A DNA stretch of 64,000 nucleotides from [Leptolyngbya] sp. PCC 7376 (GCF_000316605.1 NC_019683.1:1100036-1164035), one strand, 5' to 3'. Positions 8,463 through 17,605 are shown, numbered from the stretch's first letter. Notes: generated from the sequence alone by a model not told the origin. Program-made: numbers and translations.

Positions 8463-10232
8463 TTAAATCAAATCACTCTGGAAATCATTACTCATAAAAG
8501 GCGAACTCGAAAACTCTTTTGCACTCACCGCATAACTAAACAAAAATCCTTGAATCGCGTCACAATCATGCTTTTTCAAGAAATCTAGCTCTTCTTGGCT
8601 TTCCACACCTTCCGCAATCACTTTCAAGCCCAACTGATGAGCCATCGTAATAATCGCAGTAATAATCGCGGAATTCGCCTTATTCAGATGGATATTTTTC
8701 ACAAAAGAGCGATCAATTTTTAAAACATCAAACGGAAACTGCTGTAGATAACTCAATGAAGAATACCCTGTCCCAAAATCATCGATCGCGATCGCCACAC
8801 CCAATGTTTTCAAAGCTTTGAGGCGACGCACTGCCACCTCAGCATTCTGCACTAACGTACTCTCAGTGAGCTCCAATTCTAAATGTTCAGGCTCAATACT
8901 ATTATCAATCAAAATACGGCTTAAACGCTGGTGTAGGTTGAGCTGATTAAACTGACGTGCAGATAGATTCACTGACATCTGAAAGGTATTAAGACCTGTA
9001 TTTTGCCAAATTTTCAACTGACGACAAGACTGATTTAAAACAAACTCACCAATTTCTTCAATTAAGCCAATTTCTTCCGCAAGGGGAAGAAATTGATTAG
9101 GAGGAACAGCTCCTCGCTCTGGATGATACCAACGCAGGAGAGCTTCCGAGCCTTTAATCTTACCTGTTTGCAAATCCATTTTCGGCTGGTAATGCACTTC
9201 GATTTCTTCTCGTTGGATCGCATACCGTAAATCCGTTTCGAGAGTAATTAAATTTGATTTACCAACATTAAAAGCCGCAGTAAAGAGCTGATATTGGTTA
9301 CCACCTTTTTGACGAGACTTGAGCATTGCTTTGTTCGCATTTTGGAGCAAGTCACGAATATCTAAATTATCCCTGGGATAAATCGCAATACCAACGCTAA
9401 TACCCACAAAAATCTTTTGGTCTTCTAGGGTAAATGGCTCTTTAAACGAATCAATTAATTCCTGCGCAAAATTCAGGATTGACTGTTTATTATCAACAGC
9501 CTTGAGAATGGCGCAAAAATCATCCCCGCTTAATCGAACCACAACGCCCTGGGTACTGACGATATCTTTGATTCGTTGGGCGATCGCCTGAAAAAGTGCC
9601 GTTGCAGACTCATAACCAAGCGTTGCAATTACCCGCTGAAACCGATCCAAACTGATACAAAAAACAGGTAAGACACTCGGAGTCTTTGGGCCATCTCCAG
9701 ACTTGTTTTTCGACGACTTCGCACTAGCTTGAACAATTTGATTAAATAAATCCCTCAGCGCCAACTGCGTCGGTAAATTTGTTAACGCATCACGATTAGT
9801 CCTTTGGCTCAACTGCGCGTCAACATCCTTTCCCGGACTACCGGCATAACGCTGTTTAAGAGATGAATATTTTGTGAGTCGAGCCGATACCGCCCCTAGT
9901 AATTCATTCTTGGTAAAAGGTTTCGTTAAATAATCATCAGCCCCCAACTGCATCCCCTGACGCATATATTGCTTTTCTGCCTTTGCCGTCAAGAAAATAA
10001 ACGGAATCGCTTCTGTCTCTTGATTACACTGCAATAGCTCTAACACCTGATAGCCATTCAGCTGAGGCATCATAATGTCACAAACAATCAAATCTGGTTG
10101 ATTTTCTTGCGCTAACTTTGTGCCACTATTACCATCGCTAGCCTCCATGACTTTATAGCCTTCCTGAGTCAGAATTTTTCGAACGAGCTTGCGGACAATA
10201 TCGTCGTCTTCAATAATGAGAATCGTGGTCAT
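8463..10232 (-). CDS. response regulator with degenerate GGDEF and intact EAL domains
   Basis: A 589-residue cyclic-di-GMP regulator. Residues 1-120 are a receiver domain with phospho-acceptor Asp52 and the KPF lysine. Residues about 145-315 are a GGDEF domain whose active-site loop reads SGDDF (235-239), so diguanylate cyclase activity is probably lost or weak. Residues 335-580 are an EAL phosphodiesterase domain with the residues needed for catalysis visible: EALLRW (363-368), VNLSARQF, ELTES (454-458), DDFGTGYS (484-491), LKIDRSF, IAEGVE and QGF. The likely net activity is phosphorylation-controlled c-di-GMP hydrolysis. No partner kinase is adjacent, and the stop of dusB's upstream region lies about 30 bases away. 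Confidence 0.9.
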   Translation of the reverse strand: MTTILIIEDDDIVRKLVRKILTQEGYKVMEASDGNSGTKLAQENQPDLIVCDIMMPQLNGYQVLELLQCNQETEAIPFIFLTAKAEKQYMRQGMQLGADDYLTKPFTKNELLGAVSARLTKYSSLKQRYAGSPGKDVDAQLSQRTNRDALTNLPTQLALRDLFNQIVQASAKSSKNKSGDGPKTPSVLPVFCISLDRFQRVIATLGYESATALFQAIAQRIKDIVSTQGVVVRLSGDDFCAILKAVDNKQSILNFAQELIDSFKEPFTLEDQKIFVGISVGIAIYPRDNLDIRDLLQNANKAMLKSRQKGGNQYQLFTAAFNVGKSNLITLETDLRYAIQREEIEVHYQPKMDLQTGKIKGSEALLRWYHPERGAVPPNQFLPLAEEIGLIEEIGEFVLNQSCRQLKIWQNTGLNTFQMSVNLSARQFNQLNLHQRLSRILIDNSIEPEHLELELTESTLVQNAEVAVRRLKALKTLGVAIAIDDFGTGYSSLSYLQQFPFDVLKIDRSFVKNIHLNKANSAIITAIITMAHQLGLKVIAEGVESQEELDFLKKHDCDAIQGFLFSYAVSAKEFSSSPFMSNDFQSDLI

Positions 10233-11145
10233 GGGAACAGTGAGTTAGTGGTTACTTACGAGTAGAAACGTCTTGGGTTAAAAATTACAGAGAAAAAGAA
10301 AACGAATCATAAATACAACCTACGAGCGGCGAGATGAGGGAACAGGCTTCGATGAAGAACGATTTTCAAAGGACTCATAAGCACCAACAATTTTTTGTAC
10401 CAAGGGATGGCGAACGACATCCGCTTCCGTTAGATAGCAAAAGCCAATCCCTTCTACAGATTTGAGGATCTTACTACTCACAACAAGACCGGATGATTGG
10501 TGTGTGGGGAGATCTGTTTGTGTAATGTCTCCTGTCACCACCATTTTAGAGCCGAACCCTAGACGCGTCAGTACCATCTTCAACTGAGCTGGGGTTGTAT
10601 TCTGTGCTTCATCAACAATTACGAAAGAATTGCTCAGGGTGCGTCCACGCATATAGGCAAGGGGAGCAATCTCAATTCGACCTTTTTCCATCAACTCGGG
10701 CAGTCTGAGTGGGTCAATGAATTGGTAGAGCGCATCATACAGTGGCCGTAAAAAAGGATTCACTTTTTGCTGGAGATCTCCGGGTAAAAATCCTAATTTT
10801 TCCCCAGCTTCAACGGCAGGTCGGGTTAAAATCAGTCGCTCAACATCATCGTTAAGCAAGGCTTGGACGGCCAAAACAGCAGCCAAAAATGTTTTTCCAG
10901 TCCCAGCCGGGCCGATGCCGAAGGTAATGTCGTATTTCTGGATCGCCTTAACATACTGTCGTTGACGAAATGTTTTGGCTCGAATAAATTCGCCACGGCG
11001 GGTTTTTGCGAGGGTATGTTGCTGGAGATCGCGATACTCGTCTTGTTTATTGGTATCGATCGCCTGAAAAGCTGTCAAAATATCGGGCTGAGAAATAGCT
11101 TGGCCAACTTCCCAATAGGGTTGCAAAAAAGAAATAGCTCGTAGA

Positions 11146-11153
11146 CAACGCTT
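11146..11153. repeat. left target-site duplication of the IS1 element
   Basis: CAACGCTT directly abuts the left IS end and is repeated exactly at 11949-11956. Confidence 0.93.
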
Positions 11154-11176
11154 GGTAGTGATGCACAAGTAATGGT
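11154..11176. repeat. left terminal inverted repeat of IS1
   Basis: Starts GGTAGTGATGCACAAG; pairs with the right end at 21 of 23 positions. Confidence 0.9.
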
Positions 11177-11577
11177 CATAACTGAAGAGAGAGATTATAG
11201 TGTCTGAGAAAATAGACCACTGCTCCAATGTGGTTTTCCCACTTCTTCGAGAAGGAAAGTGCCTGACGGACTAAGCGGGACGTTCTCTGACGTAGAGTGT
11301 TGTTGAATCTCTCAATATGATTTGTTTGTCCAGTCTCCTTGCCCACAACTCGATGACGTTTACTCGGTAAGACACAGCCATAGGCATCCCAATAATCGGT
11401 GTAGACCAGCGCACGCTGACGATACACAGGAGGCAGAGAATCCCATAATTGTTTCGCAGTCTTTTGACTACGGTCTCCGATGGCATATCCCACCACCTCT
11501 CGGGTGTCTCGGTCAAGAGCCAGCCAAATCCATGCTTTCTCACCTTTACTACCGACAAAAGACCACAATTCATCCAT
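11176..11577 (-). CDS. insB: IS1 transposase, InsB (catalytic part)
   Basis: A 133-residue catalytic half of the IS1 transposase. The acidic triad can be placed at Asp2 ([12 protein letters not shown]), the Asp in [11 protein letters not shown] and the Glu of [18 protein letters not shown]. It is normally made as an InsAB' fusion by a -1 ribosomal shift. The run of eight A residues on the coding strand at about 11589-11597, at the end of insA, is the expected slippery site; the shifted frame reads [14 protein letters not shown] with no stop. The stop lies inside the left inverted repeat. Confidence 0.93.
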   Translation of the reverse strand: MDELWSFVGSKGEKAWIWLALDRDTREVVGYAIGDRSQKTAKQLWDSLPPVYRQRALVYTDYWDAYGCVLPSKRHRVVGKETGQTNHIERFNNTLRQRTSRLVRQALSFSKKWENHIGAVVYFLRHYNLSLQL

Positions 11578-11585
11578 TTCGATGG

Positions 11586-11885
11586 TCAGTTGCCCTCTTT
11601 TTTTTGAGTCACAGGTAACTCGTGAGGCACAGTCTCTAATTTGGCATTGACATAGTACTGTAGCCAGCGCAGAGAGACCCCTGTGGCACGAGTGATACCA
11701 GCGAGAGAGAGACGTTCTAATAGGAGACGGTCAATCAATTGACGAGTGTCAGTTGCAATGGGAGGGTGGGCAGGATGTTCCACAAACTGGCGACCACATT
11801 CATGGCAACGATAGCGCTGCTTTCCCGAATGGGTGTGACCATATTTAATGGTGCTGGGAGACTGACATTGAGGGCAAGTGAGCAC
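11586..11885 (-). CDS. insA: IS1 InsA, DNA-binding part
   Basis: A 99-residue protein with an N-terminal C2C2 zinc finger (CPQCQSPSTIKYG then RCHECGRQF) and a helix-turn-helix (LAGITRATGVSLRWLQYYV), the standard IS1 InsA architecture. Alone it binds the IS ends and represses; fused to InsB by frameshifting it forms the active transposase. It begins about 40 bases inside the right inverted repeat. Confidence 0.93.
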   Translation of the reverse strand: MLTCPQCQSPSTIKYGHTHSGKQRYRCHECGRQFVEHPAHPPIATDTRQLIDRLLLERLSLAGITRATGVSLRWLQYYVNAKLETVPHELPVTQKKEGN

Positions 11886-11925
11886 GGTGAGACTTGACGT
11901 TTAATCTTGCCCCTATTCTTCCACA

Positions 11926-11948
11926 ACCATTACTAGTGCACCACTACC
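11926..11948. repeat. right terminal inverted repeat of IS1
   Basis: Its complement reads GGTAGTGGTGCACTAG and onward, matching the left end with two mismatches. Confidence 0.9.
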
Positions 11949-12118
11949 CAACGCTTAACTGCTTTTTCTTGTCCGCGAATATCAAGGGATTGACCTCTCA
12001 AGACAACTTGTGTGCCGGTGTGGCGTGAGAAAAAGGCAAGGTTTACTTCCTTACTGCCGGACAGGGCGATCGCACTTTCGAGACTCGGTAATTGAAGGGT
12101 TTGCGAGACGTCGCTCAT
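11933..12118 (-). pseudogene. phoH: PhoH-family ATPase, 5' part (gene split by IS1)
   Basis: The N-terminal 57 residues of PhoH (MSDVSQTLQLPSLESAIALS through RGQEKAVKR), a KH-like region typical of the family's start. After Lys-Arg the frame enters IS1 at 11948 and stops four codons later (WVVVH then TAG). Native sequence ends at 11949. Taken alone this piece looks like a meaningless 61-residue open frame; only the junction with the downstream fragment reveals it. Confidence 0.88.
11949..11956. repeat. right target-site duplication of the IS1 element
   Basis: Exact copy of 11146-11153 (CAACGCTT). Confidence 0.93.
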
Positions 12119-12264
12119 AGAGAATCAACAAATAAACGGATATTTGGATGAACCCATACCAAAGGCCAGAGTTCTTTATTTTGGCACATTATTTCTACTA
12201 GCAAGGGTCTTCCCCATAGGGTGATATTGTCTTTAACCTGTAGGCGATCGCCCAGATCTAGACC

Positions 12265-12975
12265 TTAAACCTCATCATCAGCCTGCACATCAAATACATA
12301 GCCCACACCCCGCACCGTTTTAATGGTGGCCTGTTTGTGAGGGGTACTTTCTAGCTTGCGGCGAATTTGGCCAATGTGTACGTCCACAACCCGCTGATCA
12401 CCAACATAATCGTAGCCCCACACTTCCTGAATCAATTCAGAACGGCGCCAAACCTTATTCGCATTTTTCGCGAGAAAATAAAGCAGATCAAATTCTAAAG
12501 CAGTTAGATGAACCTCTTCACTGCTCACCTTCACCTGACGGCGTACTGGATCAATAACCAAGTTCGCGAAATCTAAGCTATCAGAATTATTTTGTGCCGC
12601 AGGTGCAATCCGTTGGCGACGTAAGATCGCCCCAACTCGGTACTCTAATTCCAAAATGTCAAAAGGCTTTGTAAGGTAGTCATCCGCCCCTTGGGAAAAG
12701 CCACGGATTTTATCAGAGGCGTCCGTTCGACTTGTGAGCATCAAGATATAAACATCCTGATGTTCTTGCATTTGGGCACAGAGAGCGTAGCCCAAAATAT
12801 CAGGTAAGTTCACGTCGAGAATTACAAGGTCAGGCTTAAAAGATTGAAACGTTGCCCAAGCTGACTTTCCATCCGCCGCTGACTCCATTTCATAATTTTT
12901 TTGACTGAGAAAACGTACAATCAAGTTCAAGATTGCAGGATCATCGTCGACAACTAGGATTCTGGCAGCGGCCAT
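12265..12975 (-). CDS. OmpR/PhoB-family response regulator
   Basis: A 236-residue DNA-binding response regulator. The receiver domain (1-120) has the acidic pocket DDD (10-12), phospho-acceptor Asp54 in VILDVNLP, and Lys in ADDYLTKPF. The winged-helix effector domain (about 135-228) has LTALEFDLLYFL, the recognition region ELIQEVWGYD and VVDVHIGQIRRKL, then TIKTVRGVGYVF. Cyanobacteria have several such regulators; the sequence does not match RpaA or RpaB as I remember them, so I give no symbol. There is no adjacent kinase. It lies upstream of phoH on the same strand with about 150 bases between, so co-transcription with phoH is possible but not shown. Confidence 0.9.
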   Translation of the reverse strand: MAAARILVVDDDPAILNLIVRFLSQKNYEMESAADGKSAWATFQSFKPDLVILDVNLPDILGYALCAQMQEHQDVYILMLTSRTDASDKIRGFSQGADDYLTKPFDILELEYRVGAILRRQRIAPAAQNNSDSLDFANLVIDPVRRQVKVSSEEVHLTALEFDLLYFLAKNANKVWRRSELIQEVWGYDYVGDQRVVDVHIGQIRRKLESTPHKQATIKTVRGVGYVFDVQADDEV

Positions 12976-13271
12976 AGGCTCTTATCAGGTTTCTGAAAAA
13001 TAAATGTGAAAGTTTGGATAATTCTAGTGTACGACGAGATTCTCAATGGGTAACATTTTGTTTAAAGTCCTCAAGAAATTTCGGTCGCACACTATCGACA
13101 TAGTGGAAGTTTATGGTCTTCTTGGAGAAGATCTTAAATTTCCTGCTGTGGATCGATACAAAGCGGTTCAAAAAATGGACATAATAGGTAATCGATTGAA
13201 TTTAATCATCATTTGTTAAAGCTGCGAGAAGCTGGCTAAAACATCTTTCGCATGCTCACAGGAGGAGGAGA
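12976..13271. other. divergent intergenic region
   Basis: A non-coding stretch between the response regulator and the CPP1-like gene, expected to carry both promoters. The only firm signal is a very strong ribosome binding site, AGGAGGAGGAG, just before the ATG at 13272. Confidence 0.6.
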
Positions 13272-13889
13272 ATGAGCGAACAAAACCCCTATAAAACCCT
13301 TGGGCTTGCAGAGTCTGCTTCGTTTGAAGAAATTCAAGCTGCCAAGCAGAAACTCAGTAAACAGCATCAGGAAGACACAATTGTTGTAGAACAGTTGGAG
13401 GCCGCCTATGACGCAATTATTATGGACAGGCTCCGTCAGCGACAGGAAGGTAAGCTGGAGGTGCCAGAGCAGATTCGCTTTGCTGAGTCCCAAAAAAAGG
13501 TTTTGGAGCGTCCAAAAGGTATTGATACTTCTTCTTTACCGAGTTGGGTGAGCGATCTCCGGGATACACCGGAACCTCAGGAGCTAAATCTTGCTCTCGG
13601 CATCAATGCGGCGATCGCCATCGGTAGTTTATTGCTAGATGCCAGTTTAGCGTCCACTATCTTGACAGTGCTCCTAGTCGTCAATGTTTACTTGCTCTAT
13701 CGCAAGGAAAATCGTTTTGGTCGCTCTCTCTTAATCGGTATTGTGAGCTTGGTTGCGGGTGTCGCGATTGGCAGCGGTGTCAACGCAATAATCGGGTCAC
13801 AAGGCGTTAACGCATCAATCACTCCTGAACAGATTGTTCTATTTAGTTGCTGTCTAACAAATGGCCTTAGCACCAGCTTCTTAAGGTAG
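13272..13889 (+). CDS. CPP1-like (DUF3353) membrane protein with J-like domain
   Basis: A 205-residue protein of the CPP1 family (chaperone-like protein of protochlorophyllide oxidoreductase in plants). The N-terminus resembles a J-domain without the HPD motif (NPYKTLGLAESASFEEIQ, then a helix ending AYDAIIMDRLRQRQEGK). A linker (SLPSWVSDLRDTP) is followed by three to four membrane segments from about residue 105 to the C-terminus (LFS, NGLSTSFLR). The plant relative stabilises POR and imports it at the chloroplast envelope; the role in cyanobacteria is inferred to be membrane-linked chaperoning. The last 20 residues (IVLFSCCLTNG) look less hydrophobic than I would expect, possibly a local change. 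Confidence 0.8.
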   Translation: MSEQNPYKTLGLAESASFEEIQAAKQKLSKQHQEDTIVVEQLEAAYDAIIMDRLRQRQEGKLEVPEQIRFAESQKKVLERPKGIDTSSLPSWVSDLRDTPEPQELNLALGINAAIAIGSLLLDASLASTILTVLLVVNVYLLYRKENRFGRSLLIGIVSLVAGVAIGSGVNAIIGSQGVNASITPEQIVLFSCCLTNGLSTSFLR

Positions 13890-13921
13890 AGGAAGCTTTT
13901 ACAAGTACAAGTTAATAACAC

Positions 13922-13970
13922 AAAGGCGATCATCATCTACTTGAAAAGTAAGTCAGAGGCGATCGCCTTT
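13922..13970. terminator. hairpin between convergent CPP1-like and nusB genes
   Basis: AAAGGCGATC (13922-13931) pairs perfectly with GATCGCCTTT (13961-13970), followed by a short T tract on the + strand. The right arm contains the HIP1 core, which is common in cyanobacterial terminators. Confidence 0.6.
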
Positions 13971-14020
13971 TCTGTTGTTCTGTTTATTGAGACTTTAACT
14001 TGCGATATTTCAGGCTAAAG

Positions 14021-14659
14021 CTAAACCTGTTCTTGTGCTCTCAACTTATCTGTGATGCGTCGTAATACACCATTAATAAACCGATGACCATCTTCATCCG
14101 AATATCGTTTTGCTAACTCGACAGCCTCATTAATTGCAACCTTATAAGGAATGTCGAGGAACATAATTTCTGCAACTGCAATGCGTAAGATATCGCGATC
14201 AATACGCGGTAACCGATGATATTGCCAATCGACAAGGGATTCCGACACAATCTTTTGGATATCCTCATGGCGACGACGGACTGTCCCAATCAAATCCAAG
14301 GCATAAGTACGAACTTCGCTTTGCCTAGTCAATTGTAAAAACTCTGGCAATTCCACCACATGACCCAGACGATTAATTGCTTTACGCGCTAGCTCAAGAG
14401 ATTCTTGAGTCATTGTGCGAGCACTTTGGAGACTAATCGCTTGAGTTTCACTTTTGAGTAGCTGATCCTCAGCACGAGTCACTTCGCCTGCAGCAGTTTC
14501 TAAAATATCGTGAATTTCACTACCCAGAGTACGAACCGCCGCCAGCATCAATTGATCTAATTCCAGCTGTTCAAGTTTCTCTGCCTTCCCTTTAACCTGA
14601 CTAAGGCTGAGTAGAGCGATTTCGCGGGCAACACTTCGGGGTTGTTTTCTAGCAGGCAT
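14021..14659 (-). CDS. nusB: transcription antitermination factor NusB
   Basis: NusB binds boxA RNA with S10 during rRNA transcription. The 212-residue protein has the N-terminal arginine-rich [17 protein letters not shown] and the C-terminal signature [18 protein letters not shown] then [20 protein letters not shown] and [11 protein letters not shown] helical insert of about 60 residues in the middle makes it longer than E. coli NusB (139), as is usual in cyanobacteria. It lies downstream of the DUF502 gene on the same strand, with about 80 bases between them, an arrangement seen in other cyanobacteria. Confidence 0.93.
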   Translation of the reverse strand: MPARKQPRSVAREIALLSLSQVKGKAEKLEQLELDQLMLAAVRTLGSEIHDILETAAGEVTRAEDQLLKSETQAISLQSARTMTQESLELARKAINRLGHVVELPEFLQLTRQSEVRTYALDLIGTVRRRHEDIQKIVSESLVDWQYHRLPRIDRDILRIAVAEIMFLDIPYKVAINEAVELAKRYSDEDGHRFINGVLRRITDKLRAQEQV

Positions 14660-14737
14660 AAATGGTCAAAACCTAAATACTACGATATTTTCGTGAATGC
14701 TCAAAGCAAAGCTTAGAATCAGGCGATTTAGAAAATC

Positions 14738-15532
14738 CTACAACTCTTCTTCAACAGGAACCATGTTTAAAGGCATGTCACTATTTAAGGGCATGTCGTC
14801 AGTGTCTTCGACGACGTCTGTGTTTTTGTTACGGCGGGGAATATTAATCGGAATCCCTCCACGAAGTGCCCGTCGTTCTTTCGGCTTATCTTCTTCCTTC
14901 TCTTTATCTTCTGGACTTACGATACCACCAGAAATTAAAACCTTAAACGCATCCTCAATCGACATTGAAACATTAATCACATCATCCTCTGGCACCATTG
15001 CATACCAACCAGAAGTCGGATTTGGTGTTGTCGGAATAAAAACGCTTAATAGAGACTCACTCACATGGGTCTGCATTTGTGGCGTTACGGCTCCTGTCAC
15101 AAATCCTAAGGTCCAAACCCCTTGGCGTGGATATTCCACCATTACGACCCGGCGAAATCGACTTTTCGAATCCTGAAGGAGTGTTTCTAGGATTTGTTTA
15201 AGGGTTTTATAAATTGCGCCCGCAAGGGGAATACCTTGTAGGATTTGCTCCCCCAGATCTAGCAACCAACGACCCGCAATATTACGCGCCATCAAACCAG
15301 TGACCAAAATAAAGGTCAACGGCACTGTAATACCCACAGAAATATTGAGCACATTGGTGAGAATGGGCTCCAGACCATCAAAGGGATTAATTTGCTTGGG
15401 GATCTGTGTCAGAAAATTGATCACCCAAGCTGCGATAGTAATCGTGAGCCAAATCGTTGTGGCAAGGGGAATCACCACTAAAAGCCCGGCAATCAAGTCG
15501 TTTTTTAGGTCTTGCTTTAGACGTTCTAGCAC
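14738..15532 (-). CDS. DUF502 family membrane protein
   Basis: A 264-residue DUF502 protein, start GTG. It has two N-terminal membrane segments (about 14-36 and 62-84, LLVVIPLATTIWLTI and ISVGITVPLTFILVTGLMA), the family motif GIPLAGAIYKTLKQILETLL, a soluble core (VVMVEYPRQGVWTLGFVTG, FIPTTPNPTSGW) and an acidic, low-complexity cytoplasmic tail containing a short duplication (DDMPLNSDMPLNM). The function is not established. The neighbouring nusB suggests a shared transcript. Confidence 0.88.
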   Translation of the reverse strand: MLERLKQDLKNDLIAGLLVVIPLATTIWLTITIAAWVINFLTQIPKQINPFDGLEPILTNVLNISVGITVPLTFILVTGLMARNIAGRWLLDLGEQILQGIPLAGAIYKTLKQILETLLQDSKSRFRRVVMVEYPRQGVWTLGFVTGAVTPQMQTHVSESLLSVFIPTTPNPTSGWYAMVPEDDVINVSMSIEDAFKVLISGGIVSPEDKEKEEDKPKERRALRGGIPINIPRRNKNTDVVEDTDDMPLNSDMPLNMVPVEEEL

Positions 15533-15769
15533 GGTGGGTAGGTCAGTGTGAGAGGAATAGAGACGGAATGATTGAAGATTGGAAGTTGCGAATTACACAG
15601 TTTCACTAGAGACAGCGAGCAGATAGTAACAAAATATTAAGCAGTAATTGACGTATTCTATTTTACTGGATTTTTTAGGCTCCCTGACAACTTTTGGGGA
15701 TCAATTGCGTAAATTTTTGAGGAAGACATCCATTGTTTGCAACCACAGCTCGATCTTCAATCAAACTAA

Positions 15770-16660
15770 TTATTCGTCTTCTTCAGGAGAAATAGACGTC
15801 TCTGATTCAGCGGGAGGAACGGCTTCTGAAGATGATTCTGTAGGAATTGCATAGTCAGGTGCTGGTGCGTCATCTTCTCGAGGGCGATCGCCCAACGTAT
15901 GTTGTACACCGACCCAACCGAGTAACACATAGCCAATGCCGAGTAGAAGACTGCGTATACCGATTTGAAAAGCTTCTTTTAAAACACGGTTTTCTGCCTG
16001 TTTTTGCTGTTCATCACGGCGTTGTTCAACTTCACTGCGTAATTCTTCTAATCTCGCGTTCAAAGATTCTGGATCGTTGGCAAAGCGTTGGTAATTAAGC
16101 AGTTCTTGTTTTTGTGCCTCAATCACGCCGAGCTGTTCAGCAGGAACCTGTCCACTGGCGATCGCCTCATCAATAGCCCGAATTTGCTCATCAAGCTGTT
16201 GTTTCGCTTCAGGGCTCTGAGCTAAAGCTTGGAGCTGATTAAACTGCGTTTGAACCTGTTGCTCTTGCTGTTGCGTTTGCTGTTCAATTTGGGAAATCGC
16301 TTGGTCACGAATTTCTTGGAGATTATCGAGATGCAAAGGCACGAGTAAAAAGAAAATCACTCCCAATACCAACGACAAAATCAAGCTCAAAAACCGCACA
16401 TCAGTAACAGCTGGCTTAATCTTTTTCGCTTTACCTGCGCTTACTTCAACCCAAATACTGAGCAGTAAGGCCACAATACCGATCATTGGCGTTAAACCAC
16501 GATCGACTAATTGAGTTGTAAACCCAATCTGCCACGCATCCTCCAACGGCATTAGCGGGAAAGCGGCCAGAATATAGTCCACAAGCGCGGAAAGAATGAG
16601 GACACCCCCAAGGATTTTCAGGCTGAGGGCAGTAAACCGAGCAAGACGAGCACTATTCAT
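15770..16660 (-). CDS. HpsJ-like membrane protein with coiled coil
   Basis: A 296-residue protein with membrane segments at about 12-32, 50-68, 88-108 and 225-245, a long Gln/Glu-rich coiled coil between 112 and 215 (for example QIEQQTQQQEQQVQTQF), and an acidic Pro/Ser-rich C-terminus. The arrangement matches cyanobacterial HpsJ-like proteins, named after a hormogonium polysaccharide secretion locus. No other hps gene is near. The name rests on architecture and recalled sequence, so the function is only suggested. Confidence 0.6.
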   Translation of the reverse strand: MNSARLARFTALSLKILGGVLILSALVDYILAAFPLMPLEDAWQIGFTTQLVDRGLTPMIGIVALLLSIWVEVSAGKAKKIKPAVTDVRFLSLILSLVLGVIFFLLVPLHLDNLQEIRDQAISQIEQQTQQQEQQVQTQFNQLQALAQSPEAKQQLDEQIRAIDEAIASGQVPAEQLGVIEAQKQELLNYQRFANDPESLNARLEELRSEVEQRRDEQQKQAENRVLKEAFQIGIRSLLLGIGYVLLGWVGVQHTLGDRPREDDAPAPDYAIPTESSSEAVPPAESETSISPEEDE

Positions 16661-16753
16661 ACTTTATGTATCAGTGGATGTGGGTTTAAGAGAGGCGTCA
16701 CTAAAATGTAGTAAAGCTATTTTAGGTGGCATAATTCGCCTTCTGTAAAGTTT

Positions 16754-17500
16754 ATGACAAAATTCCTAGAAATCTTGGATGATAAGTCTGAATTAGTTAA
16801 GCGAGCGCTAAAAATTTCGGTCAATTGCATTCAAGAGGCGATCGCCAAACGCGGTAAATGTAGTATCGCTTTGGCTGGTGGCAGTACTCCCAAACCCTTA
16901 TATGAAAAGCTTGCTGCTCAAAATTTAGATTGGAACAACATTTATATTTTCTGGGGAGACGAACGATATGTCCCCGCTGACCATCCCGATAGCAATGAAA
17001 AAATGGCACGGGAAGCCTGGTTAAATCAATGTCCAATTCCCGCTCAAAATATTTTTCCGATGCCGACAGGTGCCGATCCCGCCACAGATGCGGCGACCTA
17101 TGAGCAGACTCTACAAGATTTTTTCGGTAGCCAAGACAACGTAGGGTTTGATTTGATGTTTCTTGGCATGGGCGATGACGGCCATACGGCTTCTCTATTT
17201 CCCCAAACGGCGGCTCTTGATGTCGGCGATCGCCTTGTAGCGGTTGGGCAGAAACAAGAAGATTCCCGCATTACCTTGACTCTGCCGACTATTAACGCCT
17301 CTCACAACATCATTTTTCTGGTGGCTGGCGCGAATAAACAAGATGCTCTCCAGCAAGTCTTTCACGAAGATTGTGACCCGAAAGATTATCCCAGCAAATT
17401 TATTCAACCCAAGGAAGGCCGCCTCTGGTGGCTGCTGGATGCCGCAGCTGGCGAGAAATTATCCCCGGATGGCGCAATCTACGCCATGAAATCCAGATAA
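16754..17500 (+). CDS. pgl: 6-phosphogluconolactonase
   Basis: Hydrolyses 6-phosphogluconolactone in the oxidative pentose phosphate pathway, the main route of dark sugar breakdown in cyanobacteria. The 248-residue protein shows ALAGGSTPKPLYEKL (substrate phosphate site), IYIFWGDERYVP, NAEKMAR-like SNEKMAREAWL, FDLMFLGMGDDGHTASLFP with the catalytic His, and a C-terminal WWLLDAAAGEKL. It starts with ATG at 16754. It is transcribed away from the HpsJ-like gene. Confidence 0.95.
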   Translation: MTKFLEILDDKSELVKRALKISVNCIQEAIAKRGKCSIALAGGSTPKPLYEKLAAQNLDWNNIYIFWGDERYVPADHPDSNEKMAREAWLNQCPIPAQNIFPMPTGADPATDAATYEQTLQDFFGSQDNVGFDLMFLGMGDDGHTASLFPQTAALDVGDRLVAVGQKQEDSRITLTLPTINASHNIIFLVAGANKQDALQQVFHEDCDPKDYPSKFIQPKEGRLWWLLDAAAGEKLSPDGAIYAMKSR

Positions 17501-17605
17501 TAGTTCTACAATAAAAAGCGATAAGCTCAAGATTCAGAGTCTTCACTCTAAAATCTATAGAGCATTAAGGTGCTGTCGATACATTTACCCGTTGAAACCG
17601 TTGTT

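Larger units (their letters stand above)
10320..11228 (-). pseudogene. phoH: PhoH-family ATPase, 3' part (gene split by IS1)
   Basis: The C-terminal three-quarters of a PhoH-type ATPase. Native sequence runs from 11153 down to 10320 and includes the P-loop GPAGTGKTF, the Walker [10 protein letters not shown] and the [10 protein letters not shown] motif. Residues encoded above 11153 (MEQWSIFSD and onward) come from the end of the IS element. Removing the 795-base IS and one 8-base target copy restores a 996-base frame (331 residues) joining RGQEKAVKR to [12 protein letters not shown], the usual family length. The ATPase core might still be made from an ATG within the IS at 11228, so residual function is possible. 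PhoH proteins are thought to act in RNA metabolism. Confidence 0.88.
11154..11948 (-). mobile_element. IS1-family insertion sequence, 795 bp, intact
   Basis: A complete IS1-type element. The ends carry inverted repeats of about 23 bases with two mismatches (11154-11176 and 11926-11948), beginning GGTAGTG as IS1 ends typically begin with GGT. It is bordered by identical 8-base direct repeats (CAACGCTT). It encodes the two-frame transposase InsA/InsB in the same direction as phoH. Perfect duplications and intact frames suggest a recent insertion. It contains no HIP1 octamer. Its length is close to that of the type element IS1 (768 bp). Confidence 0.95.
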
